A stretch of 22,028 nt of DNA from Priapulus caudatus (lineage: Eukaryota > Priapulida > Priapulimorpha > Priapulimorphida > Priapulidae), in NCBI RefSeq assembly GCF_000485595.1, contig NW_014577362.1, forward strand, positions 100,651 to 122,678. Reading direction: 5' to 3'. The position numbers and the translations under genes are program-made. Below are positions 10,076 to 19,461 of the stretch, piece by piece. The number at the start of each line of letters is the position of its first letter. Position 1 is the first letter of the stretch. A model generated the notes under the pieces. It ran no database searches and had not been told where the DNA came from. It saw only the letters and a program-made list of their open reading frames with translations.

Positions 10076-10698
10076 TCAGGGCAAACTCTGTGTTCTACAT
10101 AGAAGCTGGTCGGCCGTGAAGCATCCGAAAGATTGCGCGAAACATCAACTAGACAGTCACGTCAGAACGTGTTACGGAGGCAGCTCCGACTATAATGATA
10201 GGGGGAGGGGCATGTACGGGAGGAGGGAGGCACGCAGGGGCGGATGCAGGAATTTTGAAAGGGCGGTGTCTAGGAAGAAATAATGGGCACTTTTCCTGCT
10301 TAATGTTTCTGGTGTTTTAAAAAGCTGCCGAGGGGGGTTTTGGAGTACCTCCCCCAAGAAAATTTTTTAAAATGTGTGCATTTTGAGAGCATTTGAGCAT
10401 TAATTTTTGACGGGCACTTTGAAATTAAAGGGGGGGTCCGGACCCTCCGGACACCCCCCCCCCTAGATCCACCCCTGGCACGTCTGCGGCGGGCTGTAAT
10501 AACATCCTTTACGCTCTCTCGGCTTCTCGCCACTCGCTTGCCTGCACCGCGCCTTTACGCAGTCAATTCATCACGGTGACGTGCGTTATATCCACCCAGC
10601 GTTTAGGATTACTCCGGCAGTCTGCCTAGAGAAAGAGAGAGGGGGACAATAGAGAAAGAAACAGAAAGAGAGAGCGCGCACGAGAGCAAGCAAGATGG

Positions 10699-10736
<38 letters not shown>

Positions 10737-10760
10737 AAAAGAGAGCGGGAGCGTCAGAGA
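10076..10760 (-). repeat. Block A, clean partial copy truncated by the gap
   Basis: Collinear with 13245-13989 and inverted relative to 4300-4950. It contains the landmarks GAAGCTGGTCGGCCGTGAAG, the hAT-like element, CACGGTGACGTGCGTTA and the start of the (GA)n tract (10622-10760). It is the most regular of the three copies, so it best represents the true sequence. It stops at the N run inside the GA tract. No gene seen. Confidence 0.9.
10235..10477. mobile_element. Non-autonomous hAT-like MITE (clean copy)
   Basis: The 243-bp element has imperfect terminal inverted repeats: CAGGGGCGGATGCAGG at the left end and, read from the right end, CAGGGGTGGATCTAGGGGGG. A subterminal palindrome GGTCCGGACC lies close to the right end (about 10436-10445). 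CAGGGGCGGATC-type termini followed by G runs are typical of insect hAT MITEs. Flanks share only GCACG on both sides, shorter than the 8-bp duplication usual for hAT elements, so superfamily assignment is tentative. There is no coding capacity. Confidence 0.55.
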
Positions 10761-11727
10761 NNNNNNNNNNNNNNNNNNNNNNNNNNNNNNNNNNNNNNNN
10801 NNNNNNNNNNNNNNNNNNNNNNNNNNNNNNNNNNNNNNNNNNNNNNNNNNNNNNNNNNNNNNNNNNNNNNNNNNNNNNNNNNNNNNNNNNNNNNNNNNNN
10901 NNNNNNNNNNNNNNNNNNNNNNNNNNNNNNNNNNNNNNNNNNNNNNNNNNNNNNNNNNNNNNNNNNNNNNNNNNNNNNNNNNNNNNNNNNNNNNNNNNNN
11001 NNNNNNNNNNNNNNNNNNNNNNNNNNNNNNNNNNNNNNNNNNNNNNNNNNNNNNNNNNNNNNNNNNNNNNNNNNNNNNNNNNNNNNNNNNNNNNNNNNNN
11101 NNNNNNNNNNNNNNNNNNNNNNNNNNNNNNNNNNNNNNNNNNNNNNNNNNNNNNNNNNNNNNNNNNNNNNNNNNNNNNNNNNNNNNNNNNNNNNNNNNNN
11201 NNNNNNNNNNNNNNNNNNNNNNNNNNNNNNNNNNNNNNNNNNNNNNNNNNNNNNNNNNNNNNNNNNNNNNNNNNNNNNNNNNNNNNNNNNNNNNNNNNNN
11301 NNNNNNNNNNNNNNNNNNNNNNNNNNNNNNNNNNNNNNNNNNNNNNNNNNNNNNNNNNNNNNNNNNNNNNNNNNNNNNNNNNNNNNNNNNNNNNNNNNNN
11401 NNNNNNNNNNNNNNNNNNNNNNNNNNNNNNNNNNNNNNNNNNNNNNNNNNNNNNNNNNNNNNNNNNNNNNNNNNNNNNNNNNNNNNNNNNNNNNNNNNNN
11501 NNNNNNNNNNNNNNNNNNNNNNNNNNNNNNNNNNNNNNNNNNNNNNNNNNNNNNNNNNNNNNNNNNNNNNNNNNNNNNNNNNNNNNNNNNNNNNNNNNNN
11601 NNNNNNNNNNNNNNNNNNNNNNNNNNNNNNNNNNNNNNNNNNNNNNNNNNNNNNNNNNNNNNNNNNNNNNNNNNNNNNNNNNNNNNNNNNNNNNNNNNNN
11701 NNNNNNNNNNNNNNNNNNNNNNNNNNN
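10761..11727. other. Assembly gap of 967 N
   Basis: Run of unresolved bases. Frames that cross it are meaningless. By collinearity with the second copy, the missing sequence corresponds to roughly 13990-15130: the rest of the (GA)n tract, the remainder of block A, an (AC)n tract and a GC-rich unique segment, about 1.1 kb. Confidence 0.95.
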
Positions 11728-11747
11728 ACGTACGTACGTACTACTAC

Positions 11748-11802
<55 letters not shown>

Positions 11803-12471
11803 GGTGCGCGTATGGGGTAATGGACCGTATGTGTGTACGGTGGTAGTGGTAGTAGCAGCGGCGGCGGCGGCAGCGGCAGCGGCGACGACGGCGGCGACGA
11901 CGGCGGCAACGACGTGATAGAGAAGTCCACTCACCACCGCCGTTTCGTTAAAAACTCGACATTTTCGATTGAATCTCGCGCGTTGTGTCACCGCGGCTAG
12001 AGACACGACGTGTAAACTGCACGTATACACGCTCAAGCACGCACGCACATACCCACACACTCGCGCATGTACGCACACATACACCCATCCACGCACGCAC
12101 GATCATACACACGCACGCACACATACACCCATCCACGCACGCCCGCCCATACACACGCACGCACACATACACCCATCCACGCACGCACGCCCATACACAC
12201 GCACGCACACATACACCCATCCACGCACGCACGCCCATACACACGCACGCACACATACACCCATCCACGCGCGCACGCCCACACACACGCACGCACACAT
12301 ACACGCACGCGCGCATGCAGGCACACATACACCCATCCACGCGCGCACGCCCATGCACACGCACGCACACATATACTCATCCACGCGCACACGCCCATAC
12401 ACGCGCATGCACATATACACGCACGCACGCACACATACACGCACGCACGCATCACGCGCGTGTGGCCACGG
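11728..12471. repeat. Block B, clean copy: (TA)n, GCC-rich trinucleotide and 44-bp minisatellite
   Basis: Order: ACGTACGTACGT, (TA)n to 11799, GGCGGTGCGCGTATGGGG, a CGG/CAG/CGA trinucleotide stretch (about 11840-11915), 120 bp of unique sequence around ACTCGACATTTTCGATTGAA, then a minisatellite. Minisatellite unit starts (ACACCCATCC) are at 12081, 12125, 12169, 12213 and 12257, exactly 44 bp apart, then 12329 after a variant unit. 44 is not divisible by three, so the long Thr/His frames cannot reflect a protein repeat. The second copy is at 15131-15890. Confidence 0.9.
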
Positions 12472-12472
12472 N
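12472..12472. other. Single ambiguous base at a sequence junction
   Basis: A lone N immediately follows block B (GGCCACGG) and precedes a TATACAC-type array. In the other copy of block B the same GGCCACGG continues into (AC)n, so this position is an artificial or rearranged joint. Confidence 0.7.
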
Positions 12473-13244
12473 TTATACACCGTATAAACCTTACACCTAT
12501 ACACATAATACACCTAGTTTACCATATAGCACATATACAATATACAATATACACATATACATATAAAATATACACATATACACATATCACATATACACTT
12601 ATACAATATAAACATATGAAAATATAAAATATACACATATACACATATACACTATACAATTACACATATACACCTTAACATATACATTATAACATATACA
12701 CCTTACACAATATACACCTTAATATACCATATACAAATATGACACCTAATACCAACATGATCACATACTACACCTATTACACATATACCGATATCAAATA
12801 TTACACCTATACACATATGACACATATACACATATACACATATTACAATTTACCATTATACACTATACACATATACACCTATGGACAATATACACATATA
12901 CACATATACACATATACACCTTATACACATTACACCTATTACAAATATACACCTATAACATATAACCTATACAATGATACAACTATACAAATATACCTAT
13001 ACGCATATAACAGATCACCTAAGTACACATAGTAACATATAACAACATATACACTATCACATAGTTACACATACACATATACACATATACACCTATACAC
13101 ATCTACACCATATACAATATTACACATTATACACTTCACATACCAACATATACAGCATTACACGTATACACAATATACACTCTATACACAGATACACCTA
13201 TACAACATATAAACCCTTATACACATATACACCTATACACACAT
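12473..13244. repeat. (TATACAC)-type hexamer array, irregular copy
   Basis: Same repeat as 9847-10075 but about 770 bp, with constant single-base slips. It leads into the block A landmark ACATACGGGCTCAGGGAAAC exactly as the regular array does at 10065-10085. Confidence 0.95.
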
Positions 13245-14787
13245 ACGGGCTCAGGGAAACTCTGTGTTCTAATTAGAAGCTGGTCGGCCGTGAAGCATCG
13301 GAAAGATTGCCGCGAAACATCAACTAGACAGTCCACGTCAGACGTGTTACGGATTGCAGCTCCGACTATATATGATTAGGGGGAAGGGCAGTGTACGGGA
13401 GGAGGGATGGCACGCAGGGGCGGAATGCCAGGAATCTTTGAGAGGCGGTGTCTAGAAGAATAATGGGACTTTTCTGCTTAATGTCCTGGTGTTTTTAAAA
13501 GCTGCCGAGGGAGGGTTTTGGGAGTACTCAATGAAAATTTTTTAAAATGTGTGCATTTTGAGAGCATTTGAGCCATTAATTTTTTGACGCGGCACTTTGA
13601 GAAATTAAAGGGGGGGTCCGGACCCTCGGACAACGCCCCCACTTGATCCCCTGCCGGTCTGCGGCCGGCTGTAATAACATCCTGTTCGTCTGATCGCTCT
13701 CGCCACTCGCGCGTTGCCTGAACCGCGCCTTTTTGTAACGCAGCGATTCACTCACGGTGACGTGCGTTATATCACACCAGCGTTTAGGATTATCCGGCGT
13801 CTGCCTAGAGAAAGGAGAGGCGGGACTAGAGAAAGAAACAGAAAGAGAGGAGCGGCACGAGAAGCAAGCAATGATGGGAGAGGAAGAGAGACGAGGGAGA
13901 AGAGGCGAGAGAGAGAGAGAGAGGAGAGGAGAGAGAGAGAGAGAAGAGAGAGGGAGAAGAACAAAAGGAGAGCGGAGAGCGTAGAGAGACTGGGAGAGAA
14001 AAAGCGAAGAAAAAGAGAGAGAGAAAGACGTAGAGAGGAGAGAGAGAGGGTGATGAGAGAGAGAGAGAGAGAGAGAGAAAAGAGAGAGGAGAGCAAGAGA
14101 GAGGCAGAGAGAGATGATTAAAGAGAGAGAGAGAGATAAGAAATACACAGAGAGATATAGAGATACAGTGAGAGAAAGAGAGCGCGCGCGCGCCAGAGAG
14201 AGATGGCGAAAGAAAAAAGCTAGACTGAGGGCAAGTTCTCACTTAGCCACGCGTAGCCGTGCGTGCATGTGTGTTTGTGTATTTGTGTGTGTGTGTGTGT
14301 GTGTGCGTGTGTGTTTGCGTGTGTGCGTGCGTGTGTGCGTGCGCACGCGTGCGTATGTGTGCGCGCGCGCTTATGTGTGTGTGTGTGTGTGTGCGTGGTT
14401 TAAACGCGTAGAAACGCTAATTGACAAAGTGACAATTGCGAGAAAGATTATCCGGCAGCTTTTAGCGCGAAAAGCTGCGGTCTGTAGTATCCGTGGACGG
14501 CTGGAGATGAAGGAAACAACACGGCTACTGTCGAGTTCGACAGCCGTGCAGCGCCTGTATACATGTGTTCTAACCTGAATAGGGGAGTTTCGTCATCCTA
14601 TATTGCGCAGTATTGTGCGTGCAATGGACGCCGTGAGTAAGTGAATAGCTACCGATGAAATCTAAACCACGGGGCAGACGAGAGCGTCATCTCTCACAAA
14701 CACACGCACGCGCACGCTCGCGCACATGCACATTCGGACATATACAGACACACACACGCGCGCGCGCACATACATTCGGGGCGCACG

Positions 14788-14794
<7 letters not shown>
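13245..14794 (-). repeat. Block A, full-length copy (right arm)
   Basis: Collinear with the clean copy at 10076-10760 and complementary to 3169-4950. It contains a (GA)n tract at 13800-14215, a (GT)n/(GTGC)n tract at 14260-14400 and a unique 290-bp segment at 14405-14695. That segment includes short hairpins: CAGCTTTTAGCGCGAAAAGC near 14457 and TGTCGAGTTCGACAG near 14529. Frequent small indels relative to the clean copy. Arg/Glu and Ser/Leu frames in it are translations of GA repeats; no gene seen. Confidence 0.9.
13415..13653. mobile_element. Non-autonomous hAT-like MITE, copy 3 (indel-rich)
   Basis: Same orientation as 10235-10477. Left terminus CAGGGGCGGAATGCCAGG; right end ACTTGATCCCCTG, a degraded form of CTAGATCCACCCCTG. 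About 240 bp, non-coding. Because it lies in a duplicated block, it is probably the same genomic insertion represented again and not an independent copy. Confidence 0.55.

Positions 14795-14864
<70 letters not shown>
14791..14864. repeat. Pure (AC)n microsatellite
   Basis: Roughly 36 uninterrupted CA units. It begins where similarity to the inverted left arm stops; the left arm has (TTC)n at the equivalent place. Confidence 0.95.
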
Positions 14865-14865
<1 letters not shown>

Positions 14866-15130
14866 ACGACTACGAAAGCGAAAGCACACAGGCGGCGTGA
14901 ACTCCGGGTTGTACGCCGGTGGCCCGTGGCTAAGTCCGTGCGCTTGGGGGGTGATGGACAGAGGATGCTCTCGAGCGCGGGTATGCGGAGCGACCGGGCG
15001 GGGGGTTGGCCCGGCGCGGCGACGTGGCAGTCTTCAGTCGTGGGCTGCGGTCAGTGTGACGCGCGCGCGCCGCACGCACACGCAACACCACGCTTGTCTG
15101 TTAACAATTCTGCGTGAAATCCCCTTGACG
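14865..15130. other. GC-rich unique stretch
   Basis: High-GC sequence (GGGCGGGGGGTTGGCCCGGC region near 14996) linking the (AC)n tract to block B. It is not present elsewhere in the window. By collinearity it falls inside the N gap of the clean copy. No tRNA fold, rRNA signature or credible coding frame seen. Confidence 0.5.
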
Positions 15131-15890
15131 ACATAATATATATATATATATATATATTATTATATTATAATATATATATATATATATATATTGGCGGTGC
15201 GCGTATGGGTAATGGACCGTATGGTGTGTACGGTGTAGTGTAGTAGTCAGGGCGGCGGCGGCAGCCGGCAGCGGCGACGACGGCGGCGACGACGGCGGCA
15301 ACGACGTGATAGAGAAGTCCACTCACAACCGCCGTTTCGTTAAAAACTCGACATTTTCGATTGAATGCTCGCGCGTTGTGTCAACCGCGGCTAGAGACAC
15401 GACGTGTAAACTGCACGTATACACGCTCAAGCACGCACGCACATACCCACACACTCGCGCATGTACGCACACATACACCCATCACGCGCACGCACGATCA
15501 TACACACGCACGCACACATACACCCATCCACGCACGCCCGCCATACACAGCACGCACACAATACACCCATGCCACGCAACGCACAGGCCCATACACACGC
15601 ACGCACACATACACCCATCCACGCACGCACGCCCATACACACGCACGCACACATACACCCATCCACGCGCGCACGCCCACACACACGCAGCGCACACATA
15701 CACGCCGCGCGCGCATGCAGGCACACATACACCCATCCACGCGCGCACGCCCATGCACACGCCGCAAACACATATACTCATCCACGCGCACACGCCCATA
15801 CACGCGCATGCACATATCACGTAGCACGCACGCACACATACACGCACGCACGCATCACGCGCGTGTGGCCACGGGACTATACAGCTGGGC
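15131..15890. repeat. Block B, second copy (indel-rich)
   Basis: Same order as 11728-12471: (TA)n, GGCGGTGCGCGTATGGG, trinucleotide stretch, ACTCGACATTTTCGATTGAA, then the 44-bp minisatellite with irregular unit lengths (for example CATGCCACGCAACGCACAGG near 15568). Both copies end with GCGCGTGTGGCCACGG. Confidence 0.9.
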
Positions 15891-16278
15891 ACGCATAACA
15901 CACACACGCCGGCACACACACACACACAATCCACACACACACACACACACACACAGCGCACACACGCATTCACACACCACACCCGCACGCACACACACAC
16001 ACGACACACAGCACACACACACACACACACACACAACCCATACACACACACACAGCCCCGCAACACACACAGCCACACACAGCACACCACACACACACAA
16101 CACACACCACGCATACACACACACACGCCCGCACGCACACACACAACAACACACACACACACACACACACACACGATACACATACACACAGCGCACGCCA
16201 CGCCACACACACCACACACACACAACACCACCACACACACACCACATACACACACACACGCCCGCACGCACACACACA

Positions 16279-16312
<34 letters not shown>

Positions 16313-16512
16313 ACACATACCCCCCACACACACACACAAACACACACATACCGCCCCGCACACACACACACCCCACACAATACCCCCCCCACACACACAC
16401 ACAGAGACACACACATACCCTGCCCCCCCCCCACACACAGACACACACATACCCCCCACACACACACACAACAGAGACAACACATACCCCCCACCCACAA
16501 CACACACACAGA
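15891..16512. repeat. (AC)n microsatellite with C-run interruptions
   Basis: CA repeat of about 620 bp. From about 16318 it includes CATACCCCCCACACAC-type units with C runs of 5-10. His/Thr frames are repeat translations. Confidence 0.95.
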
Positions 16513-16995
16513 CACATAGCCGGATATTACGCGGATGATTCGCCTTGAAAGACTGGCCCTCTCGTCAAGAGAGCGTCGAGGGAAGCGCTGATATATCTAT
16601 AATTAATATATAATATATATATATATATATATACGTAAATGTACAAACGGCGCGGCGGATAGACGCGCCTTACTAACGTCTGCAATTGCCGTTGACGACA
16701 ACGTTGAGGATAGCCACGACTGTCGTCGCAATTAACAGGCGGCGCGTGCGAGCGGGACGTGCGGAAGGGAACAAATAGAGAGGAGAGTGAGCGCGCACTT
16801 GTTGTCGGCGGTAATGTTTGCTAACGACGTCGCAATGACGGTACTATTCGCGCGTCGCTGCAATTACGGGAGCGATTCACCTAGTAGCCGACTGCTACGT
16901 ACGCCGCCAGGCTGTGGTTTGCTCGCGCTCAACGCTGCTCATGTTGGTGCATGCGCAACTCACGATAGCACGCGCACGCTGACACGCACGCGCGC
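16513..16995. other. Unique CpG-rich stretch with a short (TA)n
   Basis: A (TA)n run at about 16611-16633 is followed by CpG-dense sequence. Repeated short CGTCGCAAT/GCAATTAC-like motifs occur at 16680-16880, but no gene, splice-flanked exon or RNA is recognised. Confidence 0.5.
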
Positions 16996-17090
16996 ACGTA
17001 CACGTACACGTACACGTACACGTACACGTACACGTACACGTACACGTACACGTACACGTACACGTACACGTACACGTACACGTACACATA
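16996..17090. repeat. (GTACAC)n hexanucleotide array, left part
   Basis: About 15 near-perfect GTACAC units ending TACACATA at the left end of a transposon-like insertion. The same strand of the same hexamer resumes at 17748 in matching register. Confidence 0.95.
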
Positions 17091-17747
17091 TAGCGCGTTC
17101 ACACGTAGCAAAATCCACGGTTCGTACGCGTACGAAATAGAGTTTCGTACGTATACTCGCGATAAATTCCCCTCGTCTGAACGACCACGTATAGCTATAC
17201 TCAGTTCGAAACGCGTATCACTATCCTGACAAAATGAGTGCGTTTCCTACGTACTTCGTATAGCTATACGCGTATAGCGGACGTGTGAACGACCGGCTAT
17301 ATAGCTATACGCGTATAACAATAGGAAACAAAGCGCTGTCGACGGTCTACGAGAAAATGTTAGTATTAAGACAGTTGTTAAGACTAATTTTGTTTCTGAC
17401 AACGGGCCCCTGGACATCATCTCTATCCTTGAACCAATTAATGCATAAAGTTATAAATGTGGCATAATTGGTTGCGACATGTATAGAATGACTGTCACAA
17501 ACATGTAATTTGTTTTCGAAAATGGGTTACCGTATACTGGTACCAGCAACAGCACACAGTTGTTGTTGACTACATGCAATTTTGTAATGCCATAAACTAT
17601 ATTACACTATTTGTGTACAGCGACGTACGTAAATTCCAAAACTACGTGTGAACGCTGTTTAACTCAAGGTCACGCTATACGCGTATCGTACGGAGTCCGT
17701 GAGATACGCGTTCTAAACTGGGTTTTACGGTACGTGTGAACGCGCTA
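17091..17747. mobile_element. 657-bp TIR element inserted in a (GTACAC)n array
   Basis: A perfect 17-bp terminal inverted repeat TAGCGCGTTCACACGTA lies at 17091-17107 and, inverted, at 17731-17747. ATA directly flanks both ends (17088-17090 and 17748-17750), a possible 3-bp target duplication. Removing the element and one ATA restores the hexamer register with a single G-to-A difference. Inside, TATAGCTATACGCGTATA occurs twice (17259-17276 and 17300-17317) and GTGTGAAC recurs near each end. A 60-codon frame at 17285-17467 starts at GTG and resembles no transposase I know. A 3-bp duplication would fit PIF/Harbinger-type elements, but the superfamily is unassigned. Confidence 0.75.
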
Positions 17748-17840
17748 ATACACGTACACGTACACGTACACGTACACGTACACGTACACGTACACGTACA
17801 CGTACACGTACACGTACACGTACACGTACACGTACACGTA
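17748..17840. repeat. (GTACAC)n hexanucleotide array, right part
   Basis: Continuation of the left array after the inserted element, about 15 units, same strand and register. Confidence 0.95.
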
Positions 17841-17938
17841 CGTGTGTGTGTGCGTGTGCGTGTGCGTGTGCGTGTGCTTGTGTGTGCGCGAGTGTGTCCG
17901 TGTGCGTGTACGTGTGCGTGTGCGTGTGCGTGTGCGGG
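17841..17938. repeat. (GTGTGC)n hexanucleotide tract
   Basis: The repeat changes from GTACAC to GTGTGC at ACACGTACGTGTGTGTG (about 17833-17849), so a CA-rich strand abruptly becomes TG-rich. The whole 17748-17938 interval alternates purine and pyrimidine. Confidence 0.9.
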
Positions 17939-18676
17939 TCTGTATCGACGCGCACATCTGAATAAAAGCACACGCACAAAAAGCTCTACCACGGTAACTT
18001 ACGGAGCTCCGTTGCGACCTTCGCCTGCGACCTTGAATTCTGCCGTCTTTGCGCATGCGCGAGCTCGTTACATAAACCCGCGCGAATTAGAAAGAGAATC
18101 GATGCGATGTGAGCGAGCGATTGCAGAGCCACCTGCATGTAAATGCGCGAAATTATTACATGGCCGATGATGATTTATTTATTAATGAGAAGCTATTCTG
18201 TGTATTCGCGCGCAAGCCACGCCACCTGGCAGAGAGGGGGCGGTTTTAGATTATGGCCGGAACCAGCGAGCGGACATCCGCGACCGGTGTCCGTGACAAT
18301 CGCCCTTATCGCCGATACGCCCGCCGCGCGCGCATATCCGATGCTGCTTTTTTTAATATGAAAATCTGATGTTTTTTTTATTAATGCGATCGCCTTCGCG
18401 GCGCTTGTACCTCGCGTTTGATGTTCATGCGATATCAACTTCCCATCACCCGTCCTGCACCACGGTAACAAACGATAACAAACGGGATGTAGCAGCGGCG
18501 GTGGCGCTGTCTTCGGCTCCCCGTAGTCGTACGTGCGCGTGCGTAGACGATGACGATACTGTCGCCGTTAACCCTGACCTTGAGATTAGGGGGGCCACTG
18601 TTTCCGCCGCGGTGCTACTGCTCTCGCGATAGCGATCCGCGTCTTGCGCCAACGACTAAACTCGTGCTGTCATATG
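17939..18676. other. Unique CpG-rich stretch, possible non-coding regulatory sequence
   Basis: About 740 bp free of tandem repeats. AT-rich homeodomain-like cores (TTTATTTATTAATGAG near 18173; TTATTAATGCGATC near 18379) are set in CpG-rich sequence, a mixture seen in insect enhancers. No coding exon is recognised; short frames at 18143-18361 and 18369-18632 have no family resemblance. Enhancer function is inference only. Confidence 0.35.
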
Positions 18677-18705
18677 CAAAATTTTAAATTTTAAATTTTA
18701 AAAAA
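18677..18705. repeat. (AAATTTT)n short tandem repeat
   Basis: Three to four 7-bp units AAATTTT/TTTTAAA in a row. Confidence 0.85.
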
Positions 18706-19079
18706 CCGATATCAATGACAATGGCACAACGAACAAAAAATCAGCGGAGAAGATAGAAATCAGAGGGGGAGGGGGGAGGGGGAGGTAATAATAGGTATAG
18801 CCATTGCACCGACGGAGCAGCCGGAGCGGGAAGCGAGGGAGGGAGGGAGGACACCGGCTGCACGCCCGACTATTTTATCATACCCGTATTCCCATTTTAT
18901 CGTACAAAAATACATATTACATATCCGATATTAGATTGCGCAGAATTGCGAGAGGACGCGCATGCCCGAGGGACGAATATGATTTTATGGTAATCACTGG
19001 TTTCGGCAAGCCATTGACTCCGTCGTGGACCGCTGAGTGCATTGGTAGTTCGTCGCTGCAACCTGCAACCGCATGCGAT
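18706..19079. other. Unique stretch with two G-rich runs
   Basis: GGGGGAGGGGGGAGGGGGAGG near 18765-18785 and GAGGGAGGGAGGGAGG near 18837-18852 provide three G-runs of at least three plus a GG. They are thus near-miss or two-tetrad G-quadruplex candidates on the plus strand. No gene recognised. Confidence 0.5.
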
Positions 19080-19325
19080 CGGTCGCACGCTTCACCGTGT
19101 GTGCGCATGCAAGTCGCTGTCTACCCGCACACATGCGATTTCGAAGCGATTTCGGAGAGATTGGGAGCGACGAGTTGCTGAAAATCAAACCTGTTTGATT
19201 TCTTGCAACTCGTTGCAAGCGACCAGAATCGCTACGAGTTGCAGTTGCACGTTCCCGCAGACGTAGCGATTTCACAGCAATTTCGGCTGCGATTCTAGAA
19301 TCGCCGCCGAGTTGCATGAAAAAGT
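19080..19325. mobile_element. Palindrome-rich MITE-like sequence
   Basis: Central 44-bp inverted repeat at 19170-19213: ACGAGTTGC pairs with GCAACTCGT, and AAATCAAAC pairs with GTTTGATTT, around a CT centre, with three unpaired positions. Outside it, AGCGATTT-like motifs recur on both sides (19145, 19265), and a perfect 16-bp palindrome GCGATTCTAGAATCGC lies at 19289-19304. Internal symmetry suggests a degenerate foldback MITE, but I could not fix terminal repeats or target duplications. No coding capacity. Confidence 0.4.
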
Positions 19326-19393
19326 CGCAAGTCTGCGCTAGGCTTAACTTTCCAATTCATTCCTCTTTCGCGCATGCGCACGGAAACAGCGTT

Positions 19394-19461
19394 GCTCAAG
19401 AACTATAGCCCTCCGCTCTGCCGCATGCATGTGGCAGAGCGAAGGGGTATAGTTCTAGAGC
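19394..19461. repeat. 68-bp hairpin-forming inverted repeat
   Basis: 29-bp arms (19394-19422 and 19433-19461) around a 10-base loop GCATGCATGT. The arm reads GCTC, one mismatch, AGAACTATA, mismatch, CCCT, mismatch, CGCTCTGCC: 26 of 29 positions pair. The hairpin lies between direct repeats GGAAACAGCG at 19382-19391 and 19464-19473, so it may be a small foldback insertion with a target duplication. Confidence 0.8.

Noticed and set aside
10609-12096. 495-codon reverse frame and similar long frames across 10626-11930
   Set aside because: About 320 codons are N; the remainder is CT, GCC-trinucleotide and TA repeat.
14865-15130. Possible tRNA or rRNA-derived sequence in the GC-rich segment
   Set aside because: No acceptor/T-arm consensus and no recognisable rRNA core; the segment also lies in indel-rich sequence, so folding evidence would be unreliable.
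15361-16548. 395-codon forward frame, apparently a repeat protein
   Set aside because: It crosses a 44-bp minisatellite whose period is not a multiple of three, then (AC)n; the clean copy of the same region gives a different frame.
18763-18852. G-quadruplex call
   Set aside because: Each G-rich run offers only three tracts of three or more Gs plus a GG, below the usual four-tract pattern; left as a note only.
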